From assembly GCA_007570905.1 (NCBI GenBank), contig RKSI01000120.1, positions 1 through 11,758 of the forward strand: a DNA stretch of 11,758 bases, in the 5' to 3' direction. A program made the translations under genes and the position numbers. The notes under the pieces were generated by a model, which saw nothing but the letters and a program-made list of their open reading frames with translations, was not told where the DNA came from and searched no databases. Numbering within the stretch: the stretch's first letter is position 1; each line of letters starts with the position of its first letter. The stretch is from Gammaproteobacteria bacterium. GTDB taxonomy: Bacteria; Pseudomonadota; Gammaproteobacteria; Poriferisulfidales; Oxydemutatoraceae. Below are positions 11,559 to 11,758 of the stretch, piece after piece.

Positions 11559-11758
11559 CGCCGCCGCCGCGCGCTTGCTGGGCAGTTTGCTGGCGGCGGC
11601 GGCGGTCACCTACGGGCTGTTTCTGCTGATGTCGCGGCTGCTCGCCACCGACGCCCTGGTCGGGCTGGAGACGCCTCCGCCGCCGCTGGTGGACTTTATT
11701 CGCGTCGAGCGCGACCAGCGCACGCTGCCGGCGCGCCGCCCCCCGCCCCCGCCACCCG
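11551..11758 (+). CDS. TonB (TonB2-like), N-terminal part cut by window end
   Basis: Translation from the ATG at 11551 stays open for 69 codons to the right edge. It gives a short polar start, one hydrophobic helix at about residues 8-31 (LLGSLLAAAAVTYGLFLLMS), then VDFIRVERDQRTLPARR and a run of prolines. A single N-terminal anchor followed by a proline-rich spacer directly after exbD is the TonB arrangement, and the residues after the helix resemble Shewanella/Vibrio TonB2. The ATG overlaps exbD by 8 bp; an alternative ATG at 11555 is in another frame and gives no such pattern. The C-terminal receptor-contacting domain lies outside the window. The helix contains no histidine, unlike E. coli TonB with His20. 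Confidence 0.85.
   Translation, partial: MNDAAAARLLGSLLAAAAVTYGLFLLMSRLLATDALVGLETPPPPLVDFIRVERDQRTLPARRPPPPPP

Overview
The window looks like chromosomal DNA of a GC-rich proteobacterium, most probably a gammaproteobacterium. The reasons are an RNase T gene (a gammaproteobacterial-type exoribonuclease), a class II dihydroorotase, a VacJ/MlaA lipoprotein, a tRNA-Arg(ACG) very like that of E. coli with an encoded CCA end, and a DUF3450-TtpC-ExbB-ExbD-TonB cluster of the Vibrio/Shewanella TonB2 type. Genes are tightly packed. I see no transposase, integrase, CRISPR array or phage gene.

Layout. (1) Minus strand, 33-1726: pyrC followed by rnt, joined by an ATGA stop/start overlap. (2) 1727-1824: a divergent promoter region whose two candidate -10 boxes overlap on opposite strands. 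(3) Plus strand, 1825-4510: argG (arginine synthesis), mlaA (outer-membrane lipid asymmetry) and folE (folate synthesis), each separated by a short intergenic stretch rich in GC inverted repeats. (4) Plus strand, 4665-8127: two overlapping genes, a molybdopterin/[4Fe-4S] oxidoreductase and an FAD/NAD(P)-type reductase fused to a C-terminal ferredoxin-like module. (5) 8128-8270: a cluster of GC-rich inverted repeats before a tRNA-Arg(ACG) gene at 8271-8347. (6) Plus strand, 8407 to the right edge: DUF3450 protein, TtpC-like long ExbB, short ExbB, ExbD and the N-terminus of TonB, all overlapping or nearly so, with TonB cut by the window end.

How the genes fit together. The left half holds unrelated housekeeping genes. 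The redox pair is probably one cytoplasmic enzyme that passes electrons between NAD(P)H, FAD, the iron-sulfur clusters and a molybdenum or tungsten cofactor; its substrate is not evident from sequence. The TonB2-type cluster is expected to use the proton gradient to power outer-membrane transporters. The least explained item is the molybdoenzyme-reductase pair. The non-coding signals worth following are the opposed pyrC/argG promoters, the competing hairpins before folE, and the inverted-repeat cluster before the tRNA.
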